Shown piece after piece: positions 1 through 12,115 of a DNA stretch of 64,000 bases. The first letter of the stretch is position 1; every line of letters begins with the position of its first letter. The notes beneath the pieces are model-generated. The model did not search any database. It had not been told where the DNA came from and saw only the letters and a list, made by a program, of their open reading frames with translations. Origin of the DNA: Limnanthes douglasii subsp. nivea (lineage: Eukaryota > Streptophyta > Magnoliopsida > Brassicales > Limnanthaceae); contig JAUPFV010000001.1 in assembly GCA_036936605.1 (NCBI GenBank), positions 244,898,925 to 244,962,924 on the forward strand. Direction: 5' to 3'. The position numbers and the translations under genes were made by a program.

Positions 1-206
1 TTGATGCCTAGAGTTTTTCATGAGCATATTGTTCGCCTTGGTGTTTTTAGTTTATGTGATATTCAGTTTCAGTATATTTTTTATTATTTAAGTTTTAAAT
101 TTAGTTTTAGTATGTTTAATTCAATTAAATAATACAATGTTCAGTTTTAATATAAATTCTTACCTAATTTATATAATTTAGGTGTAAAAGTCTTCAATCC
201 AGATAA

Positions 207-553
207 GTAAGACTAGCTGGTAGTTAGGATATTGGATTAATAAGTCAAGGACTTCTCATATTTCATGTCATAAAATTTATTTTATTTAAATAATAAATAT
301 CATCGTGATAATTGATGGCTCTCGTTGCACCCTAAATAAGCAACAATGAGCTTTTTACTCTTTTAATGAGTAATTCATATACGTAAGACTAGTTGAGTTT
401 TGGGATGTTGGATTAATAAATCATGGACTTTTCATACTGTATGTTAAAAATTTAATTTAATTTAGATAATGACTATCATTGTGCTAACTAGTGACCTTTA
501 TTGCATCTTAAATAAGGAACAATGAGGTTTTTACTCTTTTGATGAGTATTGTT
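207..553. repeat. Two-copy tandem duplication, period about 176 bp
   Basis: The unit starting GTAAGACTAG at 207 recurs at 383. Both copies keep the order GGATTAATAA, GGACTT, AACAATGAG and CTTTTTACTCTTTT, with many substitutions and small indels between them. It is an old two-copy tandem duplication without coding content. Confidence 0.75.
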
Positions 554-2320
554 TAAATGATAAAAATATTTTAGGTTACCTATTGAGACAATAATGACCT
601 TCAAAATTATGTTCTTTAGTGAATGCATCCCTTTATTACAAACTATGATCTATGGGAGATATTGTAAAAAAAATTATAATGGATCATCACTATTTATTTG
701 ATGTACTCTAGCTATTATAAATATTATATCGGATAACTAAAGTAATCGGGTTAAGTTTATTTTGGACCACACGGTAACAATAAACTAGTATAATGAGATT
801 TAAAATTCTAAATACTCGATTATCTATTATGTTTTTGAAGTATTAAACCATATTCTAACAACTTCAACTAAATATATTAAGTTGTACGAGCTAACTGGAT
901 TATGGTCCTTAGGCACCATAGTTAAGTGTATTTTATTTTGATACTTTAATTTAATCAACACATGAGAAGTATTTAAGTTGATCAATAAATTTTTATGTAT
1001 GATAAAAAAAATTATATTTAATATTTTGTAGAAATAAAACTTATGTTTTTTAATCGACAATAGTACTTTTGAATTTATATACAGGGATCTTTATAAATAA
1101 TAATCTATGATATTTTCCAATCGATTATTTTATGTTAGGTATTAAGAGAAATTCTTATATACCAAAAATAAAATTATTGCCCAAGTAAAATACATATCTA
1201 ACTAGGTTTACAAGATTTATAAAATGACTTCGCAAATACTCACATTTGCGACTAGTGACTTCCAAATTCAATAGGATACATAGTTTTTAAGAGGACTCTT
1301 ATTGAATTAAATCTTTTAAATTATACACATCTCTACATAAACAAGTTATTGTATGAAACCTCTAGATATATAGCTTAAATAAACTAAAAATAACCATATT
1401 TTTAGAATAAACCTTTATAACATATATTTTTTATTGCTTTATTTATTTTATATCAAGAATTGATTTCTCAACAATAATTTTTATTTAATATATTCTAACA
1501 TTAATTTTCTTTAAACATCAAAGTAAATCCAAGTCAAATATATCAAATGTTATATAAATCCATAAAAACAATACATCATCACCCTTCTCGCGAGACTCTT
1601 AATTTGTATCATTCATCACAATAATCTTTTTAATTTAAATCTTCCTCAACCAAAACATAATAAACAAACGTGGTTCAATTTGTTTTACATCATAACCAGT
1701 TATTGTTAGGAATATGATCTCATTAATGTAACTTTTTCTAATATTTTAAATACTATATAATATCCAGTAAGATGATTATATATCAATACATATCCAAGAT
1801 GAGATACGAGTACCAAATAATGTCCGTTTTATGAAATTAATACAATACTTTGTTTTATTATTTCTCAAGCATTACTTTTTTTTATTATTTGTCTTTATTG
1901 ATTTATTCTATTTTTTTTATATTTTCTTCTTTTTTTGTCATCCGAAAATACTAACAAACCTTTTTAAATATATTTCTTATTTGTCTATCATGTAAACGAT
2001 TATATTAAATTTGAGTGTCGGCGTTTTCTTCATCAATAGCAAGTTTAATCTATTTATTATTAACTACCAAGAGATAAAATCTAAATTGAGACAAATCGGT
2101 ATTATTATGTACATTGTTTTACATTTAAATTTTTCCTTATAAAGTTATGACTAGTTTCTATTTATTTTGAGATTTATTATCAACATTTGAGATAATTTCG
2201 ATAGGTGGTATATAGTTTTAAGATTTAAAACGTTTAAATTTGTTGATTTTTAGTATGTATCGATTTGAACTAAAAAGTTGCAATTTGATATATAAGGTTT
2301 TAGAATTACAGAGGATCATA

Positions 2321-2324
<4 letters not shown>

Positions 2325-2364
<40 letters not shown>
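2325..2364. repeat. (TA)n microsatellite, about 20 units
   Basis: Uninterrupted alternating TA run of about 40 bp in AT-rich DNA. Likely polymorphic in length. Confidence 0.95.
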
Positions 2365-2365
<1 letters not shown>

Positions 2366-2519
2366 CTTCATTTTTTTTCTTGTGTCTTTTAAATTTGCAA
2401 AATAGGCTATTTAGTTACTTCATACATGTGACCATATGATCTATACTTAAAATTAGTTACTTATCTATGAGATATATTGATTATAAGGTTTACGATAGTA
2501 TGTTATTAAATTTCAAATT

Positions 2520-2890
2520 ATAAAATATCACATTTTTTTGTTTACAAAATATAATGTTTAATATTTACTTGAGAAACATGTTTTTTCGCGATATCATATT
2601 ATTTATTTTCAAAATATGATGTTGGATATTAACTTTGAAAATATGTTGATTTTTTATTTGTGAAATATGGAGATATTTGTTTGAATATATGGTGTTTTAT
2701 ATTAACTTGCGAAAGATGCTAATTTTTTGTTTACAAAAGAAGACATTTTTGTTTTGCAAAATATAGTATTTAATATTATTTACAAAACATGTTATTTTTT
2801 TATTTGTAGACATGACATTATTTTTTGCAAAACATGCTAATGGATAATAACTTGAAAGATATATTATGTTTAGAGTTGTAAAATACATGT
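2520..2890. repeat. Degenerate tandem array, period about 60-75 bp
   Basis: Repeated sub-phrases (TTTACAAAA/TTTGCAAAA, ATGTTTAATATT, AAACATG, ATTTTTTTATTTG) recur about five times between 2520 and 2890 with variable spacing. A weaker echo lies near 4090-4190 (CACAAAACCTAACTTGCAAAACATG). It looks like a decayed minisatellite with no coding content. Confidence 0.5.
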
Positions 2891-4456
2891 TTATATAAAT
2901 TTGTCAAATTGATTTGTGAATCCTATGTTATTTCAAATGTATAAAATAATGTTTTTGACTGTGTTTATTATGTTTTCCATTGGATCGTGTTTTCTGCTAT
3001 TATGGTTGTTTTAAAATTAAATGATGAAGTTGCAATGTGTTTATTAAGTCATTTTAAAAAATTTAAAAATAGCATTGCTTCCGTTTTAACTATGTATAAT
3101 AATTTGGGTGGATGATATTTTATATTTAGTCATGTTCTTGTGATTAAAGAGAATTTTTAAGTAATGATGATGTTTTAAAATGTATATGATAACACTTATT
3201 GATAATTTATGTGTTTGAACATCATCAATATTATTTGTAACATGGTGGATTGTAATGTGGTGTATAAAAAACATTTTAGGAATACTGGATTACGTGTGAA
3301 GAAACTAGTTATGTTGTAAGTTTATTTTTCCAAAAAAAACAATTTATTAGTAGTGGTTGATTAAAAATAATATGAGGATTTGTCAATTTTTAATAAATAA
3401 GATGTTTCGTTAAGGCTTGTTATATCACACTTGATGGTAAAAATGATTTTTTTTTTCAAATATATGCATGATACGGTATTGAATTTATTCATTTTGAGAG
3501 TAAAGATATCAAAATTTGACTTTGTAGACTTTATCCATTAATTTCTTAAATCTAGTGGTTTCATGGTTATTAAGAAGCATGAGGGGGATCATAAGTATGA
3601 TTTATTTATTAAAATAATATAAACCACATTTTTCATCGTCTTTGATAGAAAAACAATACCATTAGATCAAGACATGATATTAATGCTAAAGTTAGATAAT
3701 ATATGGTTAAATATGATAATGATTTAGATATATGTGATCACTTTTGCGGAGAATGTTTGAAAACAATACAACGGATGTCTGTGAAGATAGTTGTTCTTCT
3801 TTCAACATGATAAAATGGAACTCTTAATCTATGAAGATTATGATCAATGTTTTTGTTCAATTACAATAAAGAAAATCAATTTTTGAAATTCGATGAGTAA
3901 CATTTGGTTCTTATCTACAAAGTTTCCACTCTTGTCTTACGTCTCCATTTCTAATTTTTGTTGTTGTGGTGGGATAGATCATTGAGGTTTAATTTTCATT
4001 GTTGGTCTTAATAGTATTAACCTTTGTTTGACAACATATTTGATCTTTACATGTAAATAGACTATTTTGAAACTGAGAGAAACATGTTAAATGAATTCAC
4101 AAAACCTAACTTGCAAAACATGATGTTCTTAAGACTTGCGAAACTTAACTTTACATAATCTATTGTTGTATAAATTTGATAAAAATTATGTAACTATACT
4201 TGTAAACCTAACTTCCAATGTTAATAAATGACGAGGAAATTTATTCCCTAACGAAGTATTGCCAAATAGAGAGTTCTAAACTTTATAACTTCTCTTTCTC
4301 GTTCTTCTCTCAAAACTTGTTTCAAGTAATCAACGTTTCGTACTTTCATCATTTAGTATTTTATCTACCACCTTCCTTATATAAGATATTTACTTCTTAA
4401 TTTAACTGAGATTTAACCCACGGCTTCCCATGCCATCATAAATTATTTGTCTTTGT

Positions 4457-4785
4457 CTTTTACTATTCACTTATCACATAATATATCAATGGCAAGAGAG
4501 TCAAATTGTGACTTCGATCCATTAACCTATCAGAATGACCAAGATGATACTAATTATGTATGTAGTAATCCATCAGCAAATGGTTTATCAAACACTAGTA
4601 GCTTAAAAAATCCATATATTATTTATCTTCACTATTTATTCATCACATAACATATCAATGACAAGAGAGTCAAATTGTGACTTCAATTCATTAAACTATC
4701 AGCATGACGAAAATGATACTAATCCTTTTTGTAGTAATTCATCATGTAATAGTTTATCAAACATTTGAAGCTAAAAACGGTTAAA
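4457..4785. repeat. Two-copy tandem duplication, period 169 bp
   Basis: The phrase CAAGAGAGTCAAATTGTGAC occurs near 4492 and 4661. Both copies are flanked by TTCA(C/T)..ATCACATAA(T/C)ATATCAATG and followed by GATGATACTAAT / AATGATACTAAT and GTTTATCAAACA. The first copy can be read as a short acidic ORF from 4489 (about 53 codons); the second is interrupted. A duplicated piece of an unknown gene is possible, but I recognise no family. Confidence 0.7.
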
Positions 4786-5030
4786 ATAAAAAACCATACT
4801 CTTCCCAACGAATCTTCAGAATTCTTAAGCTCTGATGACAAAGCCAACCTCCCTCTTCTTCCAACAAACCTGAAGAGAATGAAAAACAGTTTTTTGATCG
4901 GTGGTTCTCTTGTCAAAACTTCATCTGCAATGAGGATAAATTAGAAAAAGGAAATCATATTCTGTTCAAATGGGCTATTGAAGATAACATCAAAATATGC
5001 ATCCCATCAAAAGTAGCTTCTCCCATTTTA
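4780..5030 (+). pseudogene. Unidentified coding-like fragment
   Basis: In one + frame the stretch reads EENEKQFFDRWFSCQN, then ICNEDKLEKGNHILFKWAIE and IPSKVASPIL before a stop. This mixed, non-low-complexity composition is unusual for this AT-rich region. There is no upstream start, no recognisable domain and no splice structure I can fix. It lies just downstream of the 169-bp duplication and upstream of the gypsy insertion. It may be an exon remnant of a captured host gene or an unknown element, or it may be chance. Confidence 0.25.
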
Positions 5031-5347
5031 TAAATATTTTTTCTGTATAAAAAATATAATATAATATCATATTCCCCCTTGATCTTAAAATATTATACTT
5101 TTTCCAATAATGTAGAGTACATTCTAGCCAATTCACTTTAAATTATTGGCGAGCGATATACAAGCATTATTATAACATCTATGTTACTAGAAAAACCCTT
5201 CGAATTTTTCAATACTATGCGTGAATATTAATTTAACAAAGTTTCTAGGTGGAATTCTTACTATTTGACCGCTCTTAAATACAAACATCTAATTACACTT
5301 CCATTGCCAGATCATTGTTCTAAAGAGAAATATTTCTATGTTACTGA

Positions 5348-5757
5348 TGATAAGGGAAGACAAATATAGGTATTTAACATGTAATTTAGCCCATAAATAA
5401 GGTCAAGGTCCATGTATTTAGTGACTAAGGACTAAGGTAAAGCACACATAAGAAATGAGGGACTTAAATGATAGTCTCCAAGAACTTGTTTGTAAATAGT
5501 CAAATTGTATGGTAAGAAATCCATTCTTACGGTGGTAAACATGTAATTTTACCATCTACCTCATTTACTATATAAAGGACATTCCATTTTGGGAAAATGG
5601 GCTAATGATTAATCAATAATTGCAACATATATTCCTTTTGTCTCTTTTATTTCGTGTAATTCACTGTTCACTGTCACATCACACGAATATTCTCTAGTCC
5701 GACCCCCTCACACGAACATCTTCGCTCCTGAGTCTCACTAAAGATTCTCTGAGCTTA
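5348..5757 (+). repeat. 5' LTR of the Tat element
   Basis: Starts TGATAAGGGAAGA and ends TGAGCTTA, a CA terminus mutated to TA. It is exactly 410 bp, like the 3' LTR. A TATATAAA box at 5569-5576 sits at the same offset (221 bp) as in the 3' LTR and is the probable promoter. An extra TGA copy directly before the LTR makes its exact first base slightly uncertain (5345 or 5348). Confidence 0.95.
5569..5576 (+). promoter_or_regulatory. LTR TATA box
   Basis: TATATAAA inside the 5' LTR, about 180 bp before its end. It is conserved at 15924-15931 in the 3' LTR and is the likely core promoter for gag-pol transcripts. Confidence 0.7.
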
Positions 5758-5761
5758 TAAG

Positions 5762-5779
5762 TGGCGCCGTTTGTGGGAA
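5762..5779 (+). other. Primer binding site, tRNA-Asp type
   Basis: TGGCGCCGTT begins 4 bp after the LTR end and matches the complement of the 3' end of plant tRNA-Asp(GUC) over its first 10 bases, then degenerates. It is followed by CGTTTGGTACC, which is also found after the PBS-like site of the 30.6-35.3 kb Tat copy. Confidence 0.8.
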
Positions 5780-5836
5780 CCGTTTGGTACCCAGAATTAA
5801 TTTTCTAAAACCTTGAAAACTAAAAGCAAAAAAATT

Positions 5837-7788
5837 ATGGATACAGAAACTCGTGGAGAGATCGAAACTAATCCTACTAGAGATTTAGTTGGTTTCGAAT
5901 TTGGAGACCATCTGATGGAAGATCAAATCATGAACGAAGGTAATGCTCTGAATCGGTATGCGGAAGAACTTTTAAAGGAATCAGTTTTGGTCACTAGGTG
6001 AAAAGAGTTGCTAAAAGACATCGAAAGGTTAAATGCTGAAAGGGATGCCATGGTGGCGAGTACCAAAAGGGTCAGATCCGAGGTCCGACAAGAAAGGATC
6101 GAGGCCGATCACATCCAAGATGCTATTATACCCAAAGAAAGCCGACACAGGAAAATCTATCGACATTCTAAAAGACGTGCTAGATCCGAGCAAAAGTATG
6201 AGTCGTCCGAGTCTAGCGAGTATATTTTATTTAGCTCTGATAAGTCTTCCTCTTTGGAGACTGATTCGAAGTATAAGGTGGATCGAATGCAAAAAGATCC
6301 GAGGAAGCATAAACATACTAATCAGACGAGTAAGAGAAGGAATGACTCGAGGAAGAAAGATGATGCTGGTAAGAGGAAAATGCACTCTGAGGATCATATT
6401 ACTACTCGAAAGAAACCTCAGTCCGATAGCTATCACCAAGATTACAGAGTCAGCAACCACTTTACTTCTCTAACCGAGGAAAGATTGTACCCTGTCACTA
6501 ACGACGGTCCGGGGGGAAGAACGTACAAGGTCGAACATAATTGGAGGTCATCACCCCTCTTCCCGGAAATCTTCTCTAGGCACCTTCCTAAATGGTTTGA
6601 TATTTCCAAACTAGAGAAGTTTGATGGGACTCAAGATCCTGACAAACATATTGAGTAGTTCAAGAACTTCATGATTAACTACGATGATGACGACAAGTTG
6701 TTATGTAGAGCTTTCTCTCAGACGTTCGAGAACGCAGCTTCTAAGTGGTACAACCGACTGCCTCAAGGGTGTATACAGAATTTTGACATGTTCTGGAGTA
6801 TGTTCCGAAAGCCCTTCGTCGGAAGTGAGAAATTTCGTGCCAACAGAGATACTATCATTTATTGTTGGGAAAATATTGGAAAAAGTTTGAAAGAGTATAC
6901 CAAGCGATTCATCCAAGTCAAGACGGACATGGAGTATTGCGAGGACAAAGTTGCATTGGCTGCCTTCTGAATGGGTCTTCTTTCGGGGGTAATGAAGGAT
7001 AATGCTACATAAACACAAGCGATGACGTTTGGATCTTTGTTAGATTAGATAGAAAGAAAGAATCTTAGTCGAGGAAACCAGGGCCTTAGAGATAGAATCC
7101 ATATCTTAATTCTATCATGATCCGAACTTAGCCAGAACAAGTACGACAACGGTGAATGTCTGACCTCAAGCTCCCCAGCCTACCACGACTGTCCGACCGC
7201 GGGCTCAGACAGTTCAAGCAGCGAACCAGACCCCTCAACGACCGAGTCAGAACCAACAGTATCATGAGGCAGGTCAAGCAGTTCAATAGTATGTCAGACA
7301 ACTTCGAACAGGTGGGTCCGACCAGCTTATTACGTTGAGTTAACTGAGTGTGTCTCCACTATCTTCGAAAAGGCACGTGCAAACGTGCATTTCCATAAGC
7401 CTTTTACTCTTCAGACTCCGAGGGAACACAAGAAAAACAAATACTGTCAGTTCCATGATGACATCAGGCATCACACTAAGGATTGTGTGGCTTTCAAGAA
7501 ATAAGTCCAATACTTGATAGAAAATGGAAAGTTGGTCGACTTTGTCAAAAATAATACAGTAGTGGTACCTAAACAAGAAGTCACTCAAAGGAAAGACGAT
7601 ACCATGATGATTTCCAATGTGATTGAAGAAGAATTTCTAGATGCGTTTGACGTGGAAACAGAGTATATTGATACAAAGCCGGGCAGAAATAGTGTAAACA
7701 TGATTGAGGAGTCAATTCCCAGAGGAAAGGTCAGTGAGTTATGTTCATTTTTTGAGTCGCTAACCATTTTCGCGGGAGGGGGGGGGGG
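5837..7788 (+). pseudogene. gag: Tat-lineage gag (capsid/nucleocapsid), broken
   Basis: Begins at ATG 5837 (MDTETRGEIE), the first ATG after the PBS. The same frame continues through in-frame stops at 5999, 6656 and 6968. A basic, Arg/Lys/Ser-rich N-terminal segment (6008-6500) precedes the retrotransposon gag core around 6550-7020 (PKWFDISKLEKFDGTQDPDK, ASKWYNRLP, SLKEYTKRF). A frameshift interrupts 7020-7340. The frame then returns for the zinc knuckle at 7445-7486 (CQFHDD...HTKDC) and the typical following phrase YLIENGKLVDFV. It would form the particle and bind RNA. The frame changes again at the 11-G run 7778-7788. With at least four lesions it is not translatable as one protein. Confidence 0.9.
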
Positions 7789-8420
7789 ATACAATAGCAG
7801 GTATATCAAACTACTCAAGGAAGAGACATATCGTTAGTTTGGAAACACAGTTAGAGACAGGAGCCTCATCACACCTTTGCCGGAATCCATCGCCAATCAT
7901 TTACTTTGAGGATGACGACATGAGGGAAGTGGCTGGTCCGCATGAAGACGCAGTGGTAATCGGAGCAGAGATTGCTGGAAACGAGATAAGAAAATTGGCT
8001 ACGATGAGGCTCCGAGATAAGAAAATTGGCTATGTTCATGACAACCTACAACAAGATAACTAACCCCCCCCCCCCCAACTATCCTACGATCCGACATGAC
8101 TATAGTAGGATTTACCGGTGCGACCGCAGACGTCGTCGGAGAATTCAAGGGAATGGTAGAACTAGGGAGGGGACCATTCAAGAAAATAGTGACGGTACTG
8201 TTCATCGTGGTAGATGCACCCACATCGTACAACGCCATCTCCAAAAGGTCATGAGTGTCTAAGATGCATGTTGTATCGTCCACATTCAACCAATGTTTGA
8301 AGTACGTAGTGGGAAGTAATATTAGAACTGTTAGATCAAGTCAGAATATGGCTAGAGAATGTTACAAAGCGGCGTTGGCCCCCAAGCAGTTGAAGGGGTC
8401 GTATCCAAACAAGAATAACA
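7789..8420 (+). pseudogene. Retroviral-type aspartic protease remnant without its active site
   Basis: After the G run the frame reads DTIAGISNYSRKRHIV and then DDDMREVAGPHEDAVVIGAE, the segment that in Tat elements leads into the DTG(S) catalytic loop. Here that loop is missing. Instead the phrase CGAGATAAGAAAATTGGCTA occurs twice in tandem (from about 7983 and 8014), then a stop and a 13-C run. After the run another frame gives MTIVGFTGATADVVGEFKG and VLFIVVDAPTSYNAIS, the flap and C-terminal half of the domain, then an in-frame stop and a MARECYKAAL tail. The flanking halves are recognisable but no catalytic Asp-Thr-Gly is visible, so the enzyme is dead. Confidence 0.8.
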
Positions 8421-8459
8421 GTTAGAGGGGCCTCCTTCGGATTCCGATCCCGTTGATGA

Positions 8460-9963
8460 TCCGAGGGAGTCCCCTGGGTTCATGGTCCCTGATGAAGGCT
8501 TCGAGGATCATACGTTTGGCCCTGGAAAAATTCTCAAGATTGGAACAAGGTTATCACCTGAGGTAAAAGAAAGCTTAATCAGATTTATTTAAACCAAATT
8601 ACATCTGTTTGCATGGTGTACGGAAGACGTTACAGGAGTACCATAAGAAGTCATATGTCACGGGTTGGATATACAAAACAGTGTCTGACCGATCATTCAG
8701 AAGCGAAGATCTTTTTCCCAAGAGAAGACTGAAGCGATTATGGTAGAAGTAGACCATTTAACAAAAGTGTGCCACATCCGCAAATCAAAATATCCTTTAT
8801 GGACCGCCAACCCGTTCTTAGTAAACAAGAAGAACGACACATGGCAGATGTGTGTAGACTTCACTAATTTGAATAGGGCTTGCCGTAAAGATCCTTTCCC
8901 GGTCCCAAGGATAGATCAACTGGTGGATTTGACATCCGGAAATCGTTTACTGTCCTTTATGGATGCATATGCTGGATACAATCAAATTCGGATAGACCCG
9001 AAGGATCAGGAGAGCACGACTTTCATCACTGGAAGGGGTCTACATTGTTACCGAGTCATGTCATTCGGAATAAAGAATGCGGGGGCAACATACCAACGTT
9101 TAGTGAACAAGGCGTTCGAAAGTCAGATTGGCAGAAATGTGGAAGTTTATATTGATGACATGTTAGTCAAAATCCTTAGAGATGAAGATCATTTAGCTGA
9201 CTTAGAAGAAACTTTTGCCAATCTGGCTAAAATAAATCTCAAATTGAACTCGGAAAAGTGCACGTTTGGAGTAAGGTCTAGAAAGTTCTTAGGTTACATA
9301 GTCAGTGAGCATGGCATCGAAGCAGATCTGGTGCAGTTGAATGCCTTATGTAGTATGGATACACCCAGAACGATCAAGGAGGTGCAAATTTTAGCCGGAA
9401 GGTTGGCTGCTCTAAACATATTCATATCCAGGTTGACAAATAAGTGTGCCCCTTTCTTCCAGGTGCTAAGGAAAGCAAACCGATTCGATTGGACTCAAGA
9501 ATGTTCTGATGCTTTTAATCAAATCAAACAACATCTCTCATCCTCGGAGATACTGTCAAAGCATAATCCGGGGGAGAAGTTGTTCCTATATTTAGCGGTG
9601 TCCACTTTCGCAGTCAGCTCAGTTGTAGACCGAGAATAATCGAGCTTTCCAAGACCAGTTTTTTACGTAAGCAAAAGTATTTTAGATGCAGAAAAAAGAT
9701 ACCTTAAGTTGGAAAAGCTAGAACTTCCTCTAGTAACATCAGCTCAAAAGATGAGGCCCTACTTCCAAGCTCATAAGGTGGTGGTGCGAACATCCTTTCC
9801 TCTGAAAAGTATCTTACAGAGACCGGATGTGTCCGGAAGGATGACTAAGTGGTCGGTAGAACTCGGGGATTTCGACATTGAGTTCGAACCACGAAATACG
9901 ATCAAAGCACATGCGCTAGCTGATTTTTTAGTGGAATTCAATTCTAGCAGAGATGTTGTGGAC
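8460..9963 (+). pseudogene. pol: Reverse transcriptase and RNase H of the Tat element
   Basis: Upstream of the long open part, 8520-8740 already reads the RT N-terminal linker (LSPEVKESLIRFI, VTGVP, CHGLD, EKTEAI) with stops. The open part 8740-9639 carries WQMCVDFTNLN, KDPFPVPRIDQLVD, FMDAYAGYNQI, RVMSFGIKNAGATYQRLVN and the catalytic YIDD at 9148-9159, then the thumb/connection KFLGYIVSEHGIE. RNase H follows from about 9460 (FDWTQECSDAFNQIK). A stop at 9637-9639 interrupts it, and it continues in the same frame (RPVFYVSKSILDAEKRYLKLEKL, IEFEPRNTIKAHALADFLVEF). This part is the best preserved in the element. It would copy genomic RNA into cDNA in the virus-like particle. Confidence 0.95.
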
Positions 9964-9978
9964 ATGGAGGAAGAAAAA

Positions 9979-10383
9979 TCCGACTCTGAATGGCAAGTCC
10001 GAACCAATGGGGGATCCAGCTCATCCGGATGTGGAGAAGGTATACAACTAACCTCCCCGGATGACATTGAAATATATCAAGCAATCCAACTTGGATTTCA
10101 AGCATCAAACAACGAGGCAGAGAACGAGGCGGCCCTGGCCGGATTACGACTTGCATAGATTTGTGGGGCTAAACGGGTCAAGTTGATCAGCGATTCTCAA
10201 CTTTTGGTGAACCATGCTCTCGGGCACTCAGAAGCAAGAAAAAATCATACGGTGAAGTATCTGGGAACTTTAAAAGCTCTAGCCTTGGAGTTCGAAGACG
10301 TCCGATTTGAACACGTTCACAGGGCAGGAAACTCAATAGCTGATTCCTTGGCCAAGGCATCTCACTCAGAAGAATATCCATAG
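9979..10383 (+). pseudogene. Second (archaeal-type) RNase H domain, Tat hallmark
   Basis: Directly follows the first RNase H. It reads WQVRTNGGSSSSGCGEG, then FQASNNEAENEAALAGLRLA, a stop at 10156-10158, then GAKRVKLISDSQLLVNHALG and VHRAGNSIADSLAKASH. This is the extra RNase H of Tat elements. The conserved glutamate and second aspartate (ISDSQ) remain, but the first catalytic aspartate of the usual DGSS motif is replaced (TNGGSS, about 10005), so it is probably inactive even apart from the stop. The homologous segment also survives at 33592-33830. Confidence 0.85.
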
Positions 10384-10439
10384 ATAGTGACTCAAGAAAT
10401 TCCATCTATAACCAAGGGACCCGAAGAAAGGGAAGGTAG

Positions 10440-11656
10440 CATCAAAGTGTTCCAAATATCCTGTCCGTTGACAAAGTTAGAGCCAAGAGAATACGCTTCA
10501 AGGCCTACAGATACGTAGTCCTCAGAGATGTGATGTATAAACGATATTTTAGTCGTCCTTTACTTCGCTATTTAGGGAAGGATGAATCACATATAGTACT
10601 CTCTGAACTGCATGATGGGGAAGGCTCTGCGCACTGTGGATACAAAACATTGATACGAAGAGTTCTTCTGGCAGGATATTATTGGCCGACCATCTCGGCG
10701 GACGCCAAAGAGTTAGTACAGAAATGTGACACCTGTCAGCGGTTTGCTAATTTGATCCACTTACCCGGAGTACCTCTAGAGTCAATATCAGAATCTCATC
10801 CTTTCGATCGATGGGGAATAGATCTGGTTGGACCACTTCCTATGGCTTCAGGGGGGCGCCAAACAATCATCATTTTTGTGGATTATTTTTCCAAGTGGGT
10901 AGAAGCAAAACCATTAGCAGGAACAAGGGCGCAAGATGTGATCAAATTCATCATCTCTAACATCCGTTTCCGCTTTGGTGTACCCATGAAGATTACGATG
11001 GATAAGGCCCCCAGTTTGACAGCAATGAAATGAGAACTTTTTGCGCTTCCAAAGGAATACAACAATGTTTCTCGACACCCTTCCACCCCCAAGCGAACGG
11101 TCAGGTCGAAGTAACCAATCGAACAGTCTTGGACGATCTAAGAAAGAATTTGGAATGTAAATCAGGGAAGTGGCCGGACTACCTACAAAAAGTACTATGG
11201 GCTTACATGACTACTCCTGGGACAGCAACACATGAGTCACCTTTCGCGCTTGTGTACATAATGGACGCAGTGGTGCCATTAGAAACAATGTTCCCATACT
11301 TCTGACTGAGTGAGTATTTTGAGGAGAGGAATGAAAAAGGAAAACACACAGAGCTTGATCTGATAGAAGAAAATATAAGAAGGGCACAACTGAATTCCTT
11401 ACACTATCAAACTTTAATGAGAAGTCGTTACTCGTCAAAGGTTAGAATAAGAGAATTTGAGGCGGGAGACAGGGTCCTAAGAAAATTCTTCCTGCACACA
11501 AAAGACAAGAGACTTGGAAAACTCGCAACAAACTAGGAAGGTCCATACACAATCACAAGGAAGTTGAAACCAGGGACATACCGATTGAAAGATAAAGAAG
11601 GAAGAGATCTTCCCCATCCGTGGAATATTGAGCACCTAAAAGCTTATCTAGTTTGA
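10440..11656 (+). pseudogene. Integrase of the Tat element
   Basis: The HHCC zinc-binding segment is visible (ELHDGEGSAHCGYKTLIRR, then CDTCQRF). The core follows with GIDLVGPLP (first Asp), TMDKAPSLT (second Asp kept; the usual DNG is altered to DKA) and HPQANGQVEVTNR (Glu). A frameshift at about 11030 separates the second Asp from the Glu, and stops lie at 11303 and 11536. The C-terminal part (VREFEAGDRVL-like, EGPYTI, GTYRLKDKEG, HPWNIEHLKAYLV) ends at 11656. No chromodomain follows, in line with Tat elements. Confidence 0.9.
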
Positions 11657-12115
11657 TTGAGTGATATGTAAATATTTTCTTTGACAGTCTATGTAAGTTC
11701 CGGTATCATACTCTTTCCTACCCTGGTGGCGCAGGAAGGTTTTAATGAGGTTCCTAAATAGACGGCTTATATATAAAATCTTATTTCCTTCTTTAAAAAC
11801 TAGACTAAGTTCATCTTTTTGAACTCAAAACATACTCCAAAGAATTTTGGACTAGAAAGTTAATCTTTTTGAACTCAAAACACACTCCAAAGAAGTTTGG
11901 ACCATAAAGTTCATCTTTTTAAACTCAAAATATGAACCAAAATATGTTTTAACTCAACATTGAATCACAGTAAGAAAAACATGAGGTAGAAAAGATTGAG
12001 CAAAACATCACACTAAGAATGTATCACTAAAAGTCCCAATAACAAGGAAAATATTACACTAAAAGTTTCTTGTTGCATGAATTTAAAAACAAAAGGTTAA
12101 CAAAATATGAACTAC
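11657..12115. other. Post-integrase spacer of the Tat element with a short tandem repeat
   Basis: Non-coding gap between integrase and the antisense ORF. From about 11805 to 11945 a phrase GTTCATCTTTTTGAACTCAA / CA(T/C)ACTCCAAAGAA(T/G)TTTGGAC recurs about three times with a period near 60 bp. Tandem repeats at this position are common in large Tat elements. Nothing coding. Confidence 0.75.

Larger units (their letters stand above)
1..5347. other. AT-rich intergenic DNA, no gene recognised
   Basis: Very AT-rich sequence with stops in all frames; open stretches are at most about 80 codons and have no recognisable motif. It holds the tandem repeats listed separately (207-553, 2325-2364, 2520-2890, 4457-4785) and one coding-looking but unidentified fragment near 4780-5030. 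Nothing else is supported. Confidence 0.7.

Noticed and set aside
827..4650. Short open frames of 60-77 codons in the first 5 kb
   Set aside because: Length expected by chance in AT-rich DNA; no motif, no splice context.
8460..11656. Endogenous pararetrovirus instead of a gypsy element
   Set aside because: LTRs, integrase and the second RNase H are present, and no movement protein is seen; it is a Tat retrotransposon.
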